From Kingdonia uniflora (taxonomy: Eukaryota > Streptophyta > Magnoliopsida > Ranunculales > Circaeasteraceae), in assembly GCA_014058105.1 (NCBI GenBank), contig JACGCM010001313.1:620001-684000 (forward strand): a DNA stretch of 64,000 nt, in the 5' to 3' direction. Position numbers and translations under genes: made by a program. Numbering within the stretch: position 1 is the stretch's first letter; each line of letters opens with the position of its first letter. The notes beneath the pieces were generated by a model that was given only the letters and a program-made list of their open reading frames with translations, did not search any database and was not told where the DNA came from. Positions 33,150 through 44,559 of the stretch are shown here, piece after piece.

Positions 33150-34388
33150 TATAATGTATCCACCCACTGATTTACTAACCAATGCATATAAGTTCCCGCT
33201 TATAACTCCCTTCACGATCAAAGAAGATTTTTGATAAACTTTTATTACTCCACCTCGCCCGAAGTAATTGTAACCCTCATTATCTAACTTGGAAAGTGAA
33301 ATTAGATTATGAGTCATACTCAGTACATGTTGAACATCATGAAGAACTATGATACATCCATCAAACATCCTCACGCGAATATCACCCACTCCCAAAATCG
33401 GCCTTCGAGAGCCATCGCTCGTCAACACAAACTTGTTATCCTCACACCTTGAATAGCAACCAAACCATGCCTTGTGTGTGCATACATGCAATGTAGCCTC
33501 ACTATCAAACACCTATCTTTTATCGTAGCGAGAACCATCAGCGGTCACCACGAGGAATACCTCATCACCATCATTACTAGTAACCGTTGCCAGTTTGTTA
33601 GTATCACTTTTGGTGTCTCTTGTCAAACTTGTTCCTATACCTTTCCCCACTTTGCAATCCGATCTATAATGACCCGATTGACCACAGCTCCAACAAGTTC
33701 TTTTTTTGAACCTATTAAGGCTTCTCTTCCCACTGGCCACCAGTGTAGAGTTTTTTGGTCCCTAAGGATTCGCTACCCTTAAGCCTTCTCTCCTCAGAAA
33801 GAAGTATACTTGTAACCTCCTCAAAACTTAAGGTTTCCTTCCCCTACATCAAAATAGGTTGAAGATGCTTGAAGATAGACGGAAGAGACCATATGAGTTG
33901 AAGTGCCTTATCTTCATCCTCAGCTTTAACTCCGACCGATTCCAATTATGAAACGATCCCGTTCAAAGAAGCTAGGTGATCACAACGCTCATACCCTCAT
34001 CCATCCTAAGCGTATGATGCTGCTCCTTGAGGTATAAATAATTCGAAAGACTCTTTATTTGGTACAAACTTTTAAGTTTTTCCCAAAGACCCTTTGCGGT
34101 CTTCTCTCCAGCCACATTTGCCAAAACGTTCTAAGCGAGACAAAGGCGTATCCCGCTCGTAGCCATTGAACCCAGATCTTCCTAGTCCTCTTCTTCATCG
34201 TCGTCTGCTTTCTAGACCGCTATACCTTCAACTAGAGTTTTAGGTATATGCTTCCCTTTCAGTGCCTTGTGTAACCCGTCTTGAGTCAAAATATCTTGGA
34301 CTTGTATTTCCCACAATCCAAAATTGATCTTCCCATCAAACTTTTCTACATCAAACTTGATCACGTTAAAATACTTAGATCTTCTCAT
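33150..34388 (-). pseudogene. Copia gag-protease (Tnt1-like)
   Basis: From the ATG at 34388: FDVEKFDGKINFGLWEIQV, LHKALKGKH, IRLCLA, GLWEKLKSLYQIKSLSNYLYL, LRMDEGMS, the zinc knuckle CWSCGQSGHYRSDC (about 33650-33695), then VFDSEATLHVCTHKAWF (from 33512) and NLISLSKLDNEGY. This is the usual Tnt1/Tork-type Gag followed by protease. The catalytic DSG is DSE, so the protease is dead. Several stops interrupt gag. The frame ends near 33150, where CACTA subterminal repeats begin, so integrase and RT are lost. Confidence 0.8.
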
Positions 34389-34417
34389 CTTGCTACTCTA
34401 CTTGCCCCAAACCTCAC

Positions 34418-34429
34418 TCTGACACAAAT
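34418..34429 (-). other. Degenerate primer-binding site
   Basis: On the minus strand TTGTGTCAGAGT follows the LTR end after a 2-3 base spacer; it resembles TGGTATCAGAGC with several changes. Confidence 0.4.
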
Positions 34430-35050
34430 TGTTGGGAAACCAAGGGGACAAATCGCAACGTGGAAGCACAATACGATTTAGCAAGAACCCGAAGAACCAA
34501 CTCTAACAAAAAGAAAATTCAAACAAAGGCAATAAAACACATACACAAGGTTTAAATTAAGTAAAAACCGTAAATAGGATCAAAACCACCCCCAAAAAGT
34601 ACGACGAATATATTATCACACTAGGGTTACAAGAAGTTTCAGAGATCACTCAAACCTCACCTCTACCCTTTTTAGATAATCCCCAGCAATAAACCCTAGA
34701 AAGAAAACTTAAGAAATCTCTTTAGAGCTAAACCCTAGATTTCTCCATTTTCTATCTCTAACTCTTTCTCACAGTTCATAGGCCTTTAACATATACTCAA
34801 TATTTATAGGCTTTGCATTAAGTATCTCCGAAGTACCTATCACGAGATAATCTATCGCTTTGGATTAAATCCCCTTCGAAGATAACTTAGAAACAAACAA
34901 ACAGAGTCATTTTTGTTCGAACGAGTCATTAGGTTGTTCGGACGATCATTTAACAATCCTCTAGTATTTTGGCCCAAGTACTCAATTCGTTTAAACGACT
35001 TCCCCACTCGCTCGAACAACTTTCCCCTATTTTGAGCCATAATCCTAACA
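34430..35050 (-). repeat. Copia 5' LTR
   Basis: Partner of 26028-26623 with small indels. Its TTCGAA boxes (34915-35015) are partly decayed (TTCGGA, CTCGAA). The TATAAATA box lies near 34799-34808 on the minus strand. Confidence 0.8.
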
Positions 35051-36486
35051 ATGCCAACTTAGAATCTGAGTAAGTTAACCAAATCAGTCCATAACCATAA
35101 ACCTGTTGTAGACATCTACTAAATTATTGCTCTGAAATTGACTTATTAAAGACATATAATATGCCAAGATAAAATTCAAACACACAGTCAAAATTTTACT
35201 AATTTGAGATACTCTTACCCTAGGTTTGGTGATATGAGGAAAGGAATATCATTACGTAAGACTTAACCTTAGATTTTGCGGTTAAGTGCATTTAAAACCA
35301 AAATTGCCATAACCTTGAACAATAACTAAAAGTAACAAAAGGATTAGATTTGCGGCGGCTTAGTATTGACAAAGTTTACCAAAGAGAACATCAGCTTACA
35401 TAAGTATTTATACCCAACGCTTCTGAAGTAATTGCAGAGTTGGTCCCTGTTCCTTGTAGGCAAACACCCTTTAGTGAACCCAAACATCTTGATTGTATTT
35501 TTGAAAAATTGAAATATAGAGGCAAATATCAATATCCTGTAAATTAGAGAAAAAAATATTACAATTGTTAGCTTGTTTATGGTACAAAACATTCTTCTTC
35601 AGTAGCTAACTTAGATGGGAAAAAAATTCAAGCTTGTGAATAATTCCCTACCAAATTCTAAAGGCAAGCTCTTACTGGCTATAAAGTACTAGTGTTATAG
35701 CTCGGGTTGGGGTAGGCACTATAGAGCCCGAAGCACAGCGGAATATGAGGCAGTACAGCGTACATGGACGTGCGGCTGGCATGCACAATCCTTCTTTAGG
35801 GGCGCAACGGTGCCAGTGGAATGGAGCCGTGGATGCTAGAGCAACATCCGAATAATCTTGGATACTCGTGAGGGATAATCGAATAAGAATTTGGTATAAG
35901 GAGACAATGCTGAAGGTTCCTTCAATAATCCCTACAATGTAATCTCCTGTTACTGGGCATGAGGTACGGATAGCACACCTATCCTATAGTGGATCAGGAT
36001 AGCTCAATATATCAGGTTCTAGATATATGATGTATATATAAAGGGGCGACGAGCCTGGACTAGTTACATAGTCCATCATTAAGGGGCAGTATGTCTCAGT
36101 TGGCTCGTAGGGCATTGTGGCTGTATATGAAGCCCTAATTAAGAAAGCGGCCCGCATTGCAAGGCAATGTCTCCTTGCCCTTCCTAGGCCAAGGAAAACT
36201 TATGAACATCCCTTGTGGATGGCCCATGAGCCAGGGTCCAAGGTGACCAAAGCTATAAAGCTTACTTTTTCATGGGGAGGTTTGGACGAAGGTTCTTCTT
36301 TAATATAGCTACTAAGTAAATAGCCAGTTTTCAAAAGGAAATACCAAAAGTGGAGACAAAGCGTACTACCACTTCTCGCCCCCTTAACCAATTCCGTTTT
36401 CAACGAAACTTGGCGTGTAGCCATATTAGGATATAGAGAACATATATCCAAGGTTATAGCTTAAAGTCTCGGGTATATTTGCCCGA
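35051..36486. other. Stretch without a recognisable gene
   Basis: 35051-35690 is plain AT-rich DNA. 35700-36480 is GC-richer and unlike its neighbours. It holds a plus frame (36117-36308) and an opposing minus frame (36200-36451) with no motif I can name. It may be part of another repeat or an organelle-derived insert. Confidence 0.35.
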
Positions 36487-37174
36487 TGTTCGCTTAGGCG
36501 TCACACCCTCAGGATGTGAACTCTTACATCTATGAATTTTATCCTTTACCAAGGTATTTAAACATACCATCAATACTAATCTACTGACAATATACTTGCG
36601 TGGAGGCTTTGAATGGGTCACTCCACGACCTCTGATGAGGATCTTTACGAGTAATGTTATAAATATCGAATAGTCAAAGTATCGAGCACAGGGTGATTAC
36701 AGGGTATTCGAAGATAAACTTCTGAGGTCTATCAAGATGGATTTTCAAACCCCTTCATAGTTCATCCTCCCTCCTATTTATAGAACATAGGATGGGTTGA
36801 GTTACCATAGGAGGTCAAATTATATTTGTATCCTCCGGGGACAACTGACTTGTACCCGGAGTCGGTTTTGATGCTGTAATTTATCGAGTCCTGTCGGTTC
36901 TGATACTATAGTTGTTGGATCTAGAATCGCAGTTGTCGAGCGGCATGCTCCACTGTTCTGTCTAGTTATCTGGCTGCTTGACATGTTCCCTTTCGACCAT
37001 GTGCGCTCATGGTCAAATTATTTATGGTTTGACGTTTCCTTCGAGTATCCAAATAGTCTCGGAAGGTTTCGTGGGCCTGATTATTGACTTACTAGGCTTT
37101 GAGTCATCAGGTAGGCTTCGATGTAGCCTTCGAGTGTTTGACCAGTGTTAGATGGTTGCGAGTAGGCTACTATA
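36487..37174 (-). repeat. Element B 3' LTR
   Basis: Matches 48565-48835 over its first 340 bases (ATACTAATCTACTGA, GGGTCACTCCACGACC, GATGGATTTTC). Its inner end GAGTAGGCTACTATA is the reverse complement of the start of the element A LTRs, showing common ancestry. The outer end is approximate. Confidence 0.75.
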
Positions 37175-37187
37175 TTCGTCCCCTATC
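37175..37187 (-). other. Element B polypurine tract
   Basis: GATAGGGGACGAA on the minus strand directly before the 3' LTR, the counterpart of AAAGGGGGCGAA in element A. Confidence 0.6.
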
Positions 37188-37347
37188 AGTAGGGGCTTCA
37201 AAAATTGGTGTAGAGGGCGCATGTTGAGAAAAGTAGTTAGGCGCTAGAAGTTAAAGGTTTGAGGGTTGACTGTTGAATATGGTAGTTCCGAGGGGAGTAA
37301 TTAAGAGGTTGTGGTGATTACGGTGTAATAAATAAGGTTAATGGAGG

Positions 37348-37355
37348 TATAAATA
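37348..37355 (+). promoter_or_regulatory. TATA box of small antisense ORF B1
   Basis: TATAAATA 79 bases before the ATG at 37434, followed by a CTT-rich leader (37388-37425), a common plant 5' leader composition. Confidence 0.45.
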
Positions 37356-37433
37356 AGGGTTATGAAGGGGTAACTCTGCATACATTCATCTTCTTCTTCT
37401 CCTTCTTCTTCTTCTTCTTCTTTAAAACATACC

Positions 37434-37763
37434 ATGGAGATCACCCCCAAAACCCGACACCAAAGGAGGATGGAAGAAAGGGACCGTCGGATAGGACCCA
37501 AAGCGGCCGAGCTGAAGATAAGGCTTTTTGGCGACAGGGGGATAGACAGGGTTATGCCAGACCTGGTCGAGCAAGAGCCTGGGGAGCCAATCAATGGGCA
37601 ACCGTATGCATACTGGTGGGAGGTCTTGTAATGGTCGCTCCAAGCTGCCGATAGCCGGTACTATTTTCTACAGAGCTTAGCCGAACGTATAGTAAAAAAG
37701 GAGGACCAGTTGTTGGAGGGCGAGTCAGGGCAGTGCAAGAAGAACTACCCTGTCTGTAAATAG
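37434..37763 (+). pseudogene. Small antisense ORF B1 of a Tat element
   Basis: Runs from the ATG at 37434 to TAG 37761-37763, about 109 codons, antisense to element B. It reads TPKTRHQRRMEERDRRIGPK, AAELKIRLFGDRGID, VMPDLVEQEPGEP, PYAYWWEVL, then a stop where Trp or Gln is expected (37629-37631), RYYFLQSLAERIVKKED. It is a basic then acidic soluble protein of unknown function. It aligns with B2 (38407-38726) and with A1 and A2 in element A, so the single stop is probably secondary. Its own TATA box and leader suggest separate transcription from the LTR. Confidence 0.6.
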
Positions 37764-38316
37764 GGGGTTCCTCGCAATGTGGTGGTAGGGTGGTGGTGGT
37801 TATTTTTGTTTTCTAATGGTGTTGTACGTCTGCCTCTTTTTTTATTTTGTACTGTCGAAGCATCGTAATGAAAAAATAATTTAATGAAATTATGTATTTT
37901 GCTTTTGACAAGTATGATAGACGAATAGATTGTAGGCCCTGGATTGAACTTTGACCTTCGAACGAAGGGTAAGGAATAGTGATCATAACCTTCTTGGGGA
38001 AAATTACCTTAAGCGATAATGTGGTGATCGAAGATATATGTTAACATTTTGACCTTGGAATGAATAAGTGACCCCAAATTCTTAAAGTACTATATAGAAA
38101 ATGCTGCGACAGGGTGCGAAGGGGTGTCGATGATTCGAGAATAGAGATGTGTCGACTGCAAGACCTTGAAATTTGGTGTCAAGTGTGCATGCTGAGAAAA
38201 TAGTTGAGTCTGGGAAGTTGAAAAAGTTTGACATTTGTGATTCCGAGAAAGGCAATTGAAGACTGTGATAAATGCGGGTTGTGATTAAGGAGGGTTTAAA
38301 TGCAACTGCCTTCAAC

Positions 38317-38323
38317 TATAAGT
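38317..38323 (+). promoter_or_regulatory. TATA box of small antisense ORF B2
   Basis: TATAAGT, 84 bases before the ancestral start codon position 38407, the same spacing as in B1, A1 and A2. Confidence 0.4.
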
Positions 38324-38406
38324 AGGGGCATTAGGAAAGTTTTTAAACATCTGCACTACCTTCTCTGAGTAAAGTGCATGCCTCTTCTTTTCCTAATAGT
38401 CAAACT

Positions 38407-38726
38407 ATAGATACCACTCCTAATACGCGATATAATAAGAGAATGGAAGCCAGAGAGCGTCGAGTAGAAGATACAGGAGCTGATTGAGAAATTCTTCAGG
38501 GATAGTGAGTTAGACTAGGTGATGCCAGACTTGGTGGAACTAGAACCAGAAGAGTCGATCTCTGGGATGCTGTATGCTCACTGGTGGAGGGTACTACAAT
38601 GGATGAATCCACTTTCCAGCAACCGGTTCTACTTTCTACAATGCCTGGCTAAAGATTTGATAACTGAAGAAGACCGAGTTAATGAGGAGGTTGGGCTCTA
38701 CAAGAATTGCCTTGTCTACAAATAGG
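38407..38726 (+). pseudogene. Small antisense ORF B2 of a Tat element
   Basis: Begins with ATA where ATG is expected (compare MDTTPNTRYQKRM in A1 with IDTTPNTRYNKRM here). A frameshift follows near 38465, then KIQELIEKFFRDSELD, a stop, and the open part VMPDLVELEPEESISGMLYA, HWWRVLQWMNP, RFYFLQCLAKDLITEED, to TAG at 38724-38726. It clearly belongs to the same family as B1, so the pair arose by duplication. Function unknown; dead in this copy. Confidence 0.6.
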
Positions 38727-39383
38727 GGCTTCCTGGTTATGGTATAGAAGGCTTTAAGTTATCTTTTGATGTTGTTTGCTATTATTTTTTGAATTGGTGT
38801 AAGGGCAGTTGCTCGAATGAAATAAAATGTATTGAAACAATTGTCGAGGTATGATATTGAACTGTTTATGTATAAGTGTGACAAACACAATAGACGACGG
38901 TAAATTAGGCGCGATGACCAGTTGTCAAATGTCAAGCTTGTAGGAATGATGATTAGAAAATTATAACCAACTGAGGTAAAATAGAATAACCGGAAAATTT
39001 AGGCCGAAGTATCGAATATCAAGTATGTATGGACGAATGTTCGACATAAATTGTAGACGATGGCTCGTATGCAGAATCAGGAGCAGTTTGGAAATTTTCT
39101 TGTATCGAAGGTAGATGGCTTCGACTGCAAAACCTGACATCCTAAGCAGCTGGTATGTCTAGGGCGATACTATTCCTAGGGAAGAGTTCCCTGTAGGTCA
39201 TCATAACATTTCCTTGGGATATGGAAAAAGGTAGATATAGTGTATAAACTTGACGTGATAACGTTTGGCATTTTTACCCTCAACTACTCCCAAACGTAAC
39301 TCAGCTGAAAAGTAGAGGGAGTGGCGGAGTGGTAATGATGGTTGTTTTGGAAATTGTGGCAGCTTTTTATTATTTTGAGGAGG

Positions 39384-39392
39384 TATATATAG
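39384..39392 (+). promoter_or_regulatory. TATA box of the large antisense ORF in element B
   Basis: TATATATAG, about 190 bases before the leader intron donor at 39575. The homologous region of element A has TATATAAG in the same place. Confidence 0.4.
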
Positions 39393-39574
39393 AGGTAAGA
39401 ACAACGTTACTGTTCCTAGTTACCCAATCATAGAATAAACCAGAGAGATAGAGAAGGAGAACATATGCCATTGTTCCGAAGAGCTTGCTTATTGCTGAGG
39501 GAGAAGGATACTTGGCCGTTGCTAAGGGATCGTCTAACTTACTGAGAGGAGGAAATCGTACTCCATTCAAACTG

Positions 39575-39869
39575 GTATGCCGTCTGACTTCTATCATGTT
39601 GCTTCTTCTTCTATTTCTGTAAGTGGTATCCACAGTAGGGTAGAGGCCGCTAGTATTTATATTTGCGATATTATGATCGAGAAAAGGGGGTAACCCGTGT
39701 GGCTGGAGGTCTGGCCCATTTGAGATTTTGAGTGTATTGAGGGTTTGACCGGGCTTGGGGTCTAACGTTCGACTGTGGGTTGGGATGTTTGGAGGGGGTA
39801 GAGTAACATTAGTTATTGAAACGTAATAGTCAAATAGATCGATCTAATTGCGTGCCTCCTCTTCTATAG
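39575..39869 (+). other. Leader intron of the antisense gene, element B
   Basis: Donor AACTG|GTATG and acceptor TTCTATAG|GG. Element A has CACTG|GTAAG and CTACTGTAG|G at the matching points (60229 to 59954), and both acceptors lie just before the start codon position. Inferred by comparison; no transcript data. Confidence 0.45.
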
Positions 39870-39875
39870 GGTATA

Positions 39876-42014
39876 ATACGTACCCATTAATCCTCGAGGC
39901 TGAGGCTGATAGATGAGGAGACCGAAGTAAATGAGATGAGTATGTCTGGTCGTGGCTCAAGGGATGAGAGCAACGACATAGAGGTATTAACTATTGTAAC
40001 AAATGTCCCTCTTGCTATGGTAGTACCTGAAGGTAGGGCTTCGAGTAGTAGACACTGAAAGGTTCAAGTGACTAAGGAGAGGGGTGGAGAGGAGATGAAG
40101 GGAGGAGAGAGAAGGGGGTATGGAGGTGTCGAGCCTTCGGGAGATGAAAGAGAAGAGGATGATAGTAGTGAGAGCTCGACAGGTTCGGGGGGAGCTGCGG
40201 GGTCAGTCTCAGTTCGAGAAAAGTAGAGATTTGATCAATTTATGGCTAAGTTGGAGTTATCAATGGTAGGAGTGGTATTATATGCAGTAGGGTCTGCGTA
40301 TTCCTTCAAGTCTATCCATTGAGAGGGTTTCATGGCATTTAGAGGCTAGATTCGGCTAGGGATGCAACTACCCTTTCGGAGGATGGTGAATGAGGTATTG
40401 AACTTCTGGGAAGTTGCCCCGTACCAGATGAATAAGAACTTCTATGAGATGATGAGGGTGGTCGAGGGTATGAATATAGAACTGATGCGTGAGAAACAGG
40501 GTCTGATCGAGTGGTACGACATTGTATCATTCTACTCTAAGAAGGTCAACAAGAGGGTGGACACATACCACATACAATGTCATGCAGATAAGCCGTGGCT
40601 ATTTGATTTGTGCTCGACGGGTCGAGGGTAGGATAAAGACTTGGTTGTAGTGTGAAGTAAATACGAGAATGCCGAAGGGGAGGACGCGTATAAGCTGCAT
40701 CATAGGCTCTATAATCTAAGTAAGTTCGTAGTCGAAGGTAGTTTGAAAAATGTTTGTTGAATATACTATTAACCGTGTGTTTTTTGTTTTGCAGAACCAG
40801 GAGTGAGAACTTTGCAGAACACCCTCGGAGGTACATTGATGACCTTATTGACTCTGACGAGGAGTGGATAAACCGGGTATTCATAAATCTAGGTATAAAA
40901 GGGAGGTGAAAGAGGACAGATTTATTTCTTTGAAACGTTCATGTCGCTCCTAAGCCATCAAAAAAGAGGGGAGAAGAATGTTCTTCGAGAGGGAGTGGAA
41001 ATGGAGAAAGTGAGATTGACCCAGAAAGTGAATTATGTTCCAAGGGGGCAGCAAATAGTGCTGGTGCCCAAAGTAGTTCTTGAGGCGTCGAAGCAGGCAT
41101 CGACACAGGCTGATAAGGGAAAGGGCAAGGTCGTTCCCAAATCTTCGACGGTCCAGCAGCCGAAGGTAATTCATCGTAAGAGGCATAGGGAGCTGGGTGA
41201 TGATGATGCGGAAGATGTGGGCGAAGCGCGGGCAGAGGTCGAATTGGAGGAGCATGATCGAGTCGCGGCTGCTTCAATGGTAACTCTCTACACAAATGAC
41301 CCAGAAGAGGCTGGGAGGCAGATGAATAAGTTTCTTCATCAGGTAACTATTTTCTGAAATTATGATATTTTGCTAAAGTTCACCATGCTTCGAGAAGTAC
41401 TTATGGTTCAAATATTCTAGCAGTCACATGCTTGGTCTCAAGCTTTTTTCAATGCCTAAAAGGTAACAATGTGGTAGTTGAGGCAAGTGGTTGACAATTT
41501 GGATCTTGCTTGAGGGACTGAGTTGTCACCAGTGTCTGAGGTTAAAATTTTAAAGCGAGAGTAGTTGAATATCAGAGCTGAATGCGAGAGGGAACTCGAA
41601 GCTCAGCATAACAACCATACTTAAATGCTGAAGGTGCTGAAGTCGAAGCTTGCTGAGAAGGATAAGGAAATGAAATAACAGAGGGAGATCTTCCAGGGGC
41701 AATTTGACGAGGAGTGTGAGACAAGTACCCGGTTGAAGTTCTTCATCAAGGATTTGGGGTATGATCCCATAACTCTACAACGCTTTCCAATGCCCAAAAG
41801 ACCTCCTGCCAAAAGTATCGTGCAGACAGAAAAGATGGACGTGGATCCCGCTGGTGGAGATGTGAAAGAAGCTCCTGTGCCTGAAGATGTAACTATTTTA
41901 ACGGATGTGGATGGCGTGGCTGACCCGTTAGGGCTGAATCTTTTTGTTGAAGATGCTGGAGGTGCTGCTGCAGAAGAGACTGTAGGAGGAGGTGATGTGG
42001 CCACTCCTGTATGA
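39876..42014 (+). pseudogene. Large spliced antisense ORF of Tat element B (Transposase_28-like part)
   Basis: The ancestral start is ATA (39876), where element A has ATG. Exon 1 (to 40719): NDIEVLTIVTNVPLA, an acidic Ser/Gly-rich linker, RFDQFMAKLELSMVGV, FRLGMQLPFRRMVNEVLNFW, QMNKNFYEMMRVVEGMN, ADKPWLFDLCSTGRG. Intron 40720-40794. Exon 2 (40795-41342): HPRRYIDDLIDSDEEWINRV, then a Lys-rich linker ending in NDPEEAGRQMNKFLHQ. Intron 41343-41420. Exon 3 (41421-42014): SHAWSQAFFNA, a charged coiled-coil-like stretch, and an acidic Gly/Ala/Val tail to TGA at 42012. LQLPF...EVLxF...QxxxN resembles the Pfam 'putative gypsy type transposon' domain. Role unknown. Stops and shifts show decay. Confidence 0.6.
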
Positions 42015-42277
42015 GGTATTATAGCTGTTATCTTGCTGTAATAAAGACCTTTTTCTCTAATCTTGTTGTGGTGTTGGAATACTTTCAGTAATGGTTTGTA
42101 TTTAAACGTGCCGTATCTTTTCTGAGCTTGAATTGCCTGTCTGTGTTTGATTTGAATTGTTCAAATGTAATGAGCCTGAGTTGCTTGTAGTTGAATTGCT
42201 TATATTCCTGTATACTTGTATTTGTGTATGTTGGAAGTATAGAATGTTTGTAACAGGGTTTGAACTAGAATTTTTAG

Positions 42278-42905
42278 GAGTTTCGAGGTCGCCCCAAGTA
42301 TCAGTGAGGCCAAGAAATTAACAAGTCTTCGAAGGCCTAAGCCTAAACGATGCATAACATGGTCGCCCCCAATGCATTCCCGAGGGTTTGGTCTGTCGAC
42401 CATTCGTGCCCCTCGAGTTTGCTCGAATTTCGAGACTTGAAAATCTTCGAGGTCACCCCCGAGTATCAGTCTGTCAAAGGTTTGACATGATACTTAGGTT
42501 AGACCATGAAATTTATTAGACTTCGAAGGCCTGAGCCTAAACAAAGCATAACGTGATCGCCCCCAATACATTCCCGAGGGTCCGGTCTGTCAACCATACG
42601 TGACCCTCGAGTTTGCTCAAATTTGGAGACTTGAAAATCTTTGAGGTCACCCCCGAGTTTCAGTCTAGTCGAAGGGTTGTAATGATACTTAGGTCAGACC
42701 AAGAAATTCACTGGACTTCAAAAGCCTTAGCCTAAACGAAGCATAACGTGGTTGCCCCAAATACATTCCTAAGGGTCCGGTCTGTCAACATTCGTGCCCC
42801 TCGAGTTGCTCAAATTTGGAGACTTAAAAAACTTTGAGGTCACCCCCAAGTATCAGTCTGGTCGAAGGGTTGGCATGATACTTAGGTTAGGCCATAAAAT
42901 TTACT
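42278..42905 (-). repeat. Tandem repeats, period about 194, element B
   Basis: Three copies of a unit; the marker GTCTGTCRAC recurs at 42391, 42585 and 42780 (spacing 194 and 195). Element A has the same unit between integrase and the antisense ORF. Confidence 0.85.
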
Positions 42906-42959
42906 AGAAGACAGGATACAAATTCAAAGGAAAAATTTGTTCATTGATTATACTGTATT

Positions 42960-44160
42960 TACATCGGTTAAGCAAAATGGAGGTCGTGGCCTGCTGTATG
43001 ATACTAACTGTATGGTGTTCCACAGATTGGATAGAGGCTCTTCTGCTTCTGTCATCAGATAATAAACACCTTTATCAGTTTTATCATACACGACATAAGG
43101 TCTTTCCCAAGATTCCGCTAACTTCCCGACATTACGAGGCTTCGAAGAGGGTGTGACTCACCGAAGTACCAAATCTCCGATATTGAAACTACGTGGTCAG
43201 ATTCTTTTGTTGTATGACTTCTGAAGAGAGAGATTGTAATGGCCGAGGTTTGCGATTGCTCAATCTCTAGTCTCGTCGATCCATAGCATATTGCATCCGA
43301 GTTAAAACTCATTCTCTTCATCTGAGAAGTTAGGATTGCGTGTTGGCACTTCAAATTGAGTAGGTAAGACCGCTTCGGTATAATAGGATAGAAGGAACGG
43401 TGTGCATCCCGTCGCCTTTCATGGTGTAGTTCAATAAGCCCAGAGTACATGTTAAAGTTCCTAAACCCATCGGCCTTTCTTCTCATAGACCTGCTTTTTA
43501 AGACCGTCGACTATAGTTTTGTTGATTGCTTTGACCTTGCCATTCTCCTGGGGGTAGTAAGGTGCGGAAGGGGAGAGGATGATGTTATACTTTTTGAGGA
43601 AATTGTAGATTTTGGTCCTAACGAACTATAGGCCATTGTCACATCGGATCATATGAGAGCAGTTGAAGCGTGTAATGATATTTTCCCATAGAAACTTAAT
43701 GACTTCTTTCTCTCTGGTTCGACATAGAGGCACGGCTTCGACCTATTCGGCAAAGTAATCTGTTACCACAAGAATATTTTCTCGGCTACCAGAAGCTTTG
43801 GGAAAGGGACCCACGAGATTGATGACCCATCGTTTGAATGGCCAAGAGACTTAACTGTAATAGAGGTCTTGCGAAGGGCAATAGATATTGTAGGCGTGGC
43901 ATTAGTATTTATCACAGTGTTTGGCGTACACTTTAGCTTACTTCTACATATTGGGCCAGAACAAACCTTGGGATATGGCTCGAAGGGCCATAGATCGACC
44001 AGCAGTGTACGCACCACTGGTGCCTTCATGAAGTTCGACAAGAATTTTAGTGGCTTTGTCTTGAGAGATGCTCCGAAGGTGGACACCATTTGGGGATTTT
44101 CCTCGCAACTCGCCTTTGAGGATAGTGTATCTGTGGCAGTTTTCTAGTAAAGAACGTTTA
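42960..44160 (-). pseudogene. Element B integrase
   Basis: Minus frames show a damaged zinc finger (SGAYTAGR where element A has CGAHTAGH, then KHCDKY) near 43930-44080, and the core WVINLVGPFPKASGSRENIL near 43760-43850, where the first catalytic Asp (WAIDLVG in A) is Asn. The C-terminal part runs in broken frames to about 42960, where it matches the end of the A integrase. Not functional. Confidence 0.7.
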
Positions 44161-44559
44161 GCTTTGGGGTCCTCTGGGAGGGTAGAACTGTTGAAGTAAG
44201 AAAGAAATGGTATTCGCTAGTCGTCTGGGTCGAGACTCTCACCCCCAGTATTAATGGCATTAACTTCCATCTGGTCGATACTTAGGCGTTCGAGTACTTT
44301 GATATGGAGTGTTTGAGATTCGGACTGGCCTAATATGGCTGTTATGAAGGCGAGGGCATCGACATGTCAATTTTTTCCTCGAAGGGTTTAATGGAGTAAT
44401 AGAGATATTTTTAGGAAAATGGTGCATGCGCTGGCGGTACGAGAGCAGCATACTCAGCCATGCGACCGTTGTCCTGGTTTTCATCGATGTATGTCTTTAC
44501 AAAGTTGGGAATCATTAAATACTGCAATCTTTGGGATACCAAGTTTCGGTGTGCCTGCG

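Larger units (their letters stand above)
26791..33150. mobile_element. CACTA (En/Spm-type) DNA transposon, right end missing
   Basis: The left terminus CACTACTAGAAAATGG is a textbook CACTA end. The first 200 bases hold short repeats in both directions (GTGGTTAAA, AGCCAC, GTGGCC), like transposase-binding subterminal repeats. Matching repeats in the opposite arrangement (TTAGCCAC, AGCCACGG, TAGCCATAG) fill 32985-33110, marking the right subterminal zone. The expected CTAGTAGTG end is not found, so the right boundary (about 33150) is an estimate. No transposase ORF is seen; the interior is AT-rich with captured gene pieces. Confidence 0.65.
26028..35050 (-). mobile_element. Ty1/copia (Tnt1-like) element interrupted by a CACTA transposon
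   Basis: Two LTRs of about 600 bp (26028-26623 and 34430-35050) start TGTTGGGAAACC and end TAACA. The flanks ATGCA (26023-26027) and ATGCC (35051-35055) look like a target duplication with one change. On the minus strand the 5' LTR is at 34430-35050, followed by gag and protease (34388-33150). Integrase, RT and RNase H are absent. Only about 165 bases of the 3' end remain (26624-26790). The gap is filled by the CACTA element. Confidence 0.8.

Noticed and set aside
33100..33180. Right terminal inverted repeat of the CACTA element
   Set aside because: I looked for CTAGTAGTG or a near match and found none; only subterminal repeats are present.
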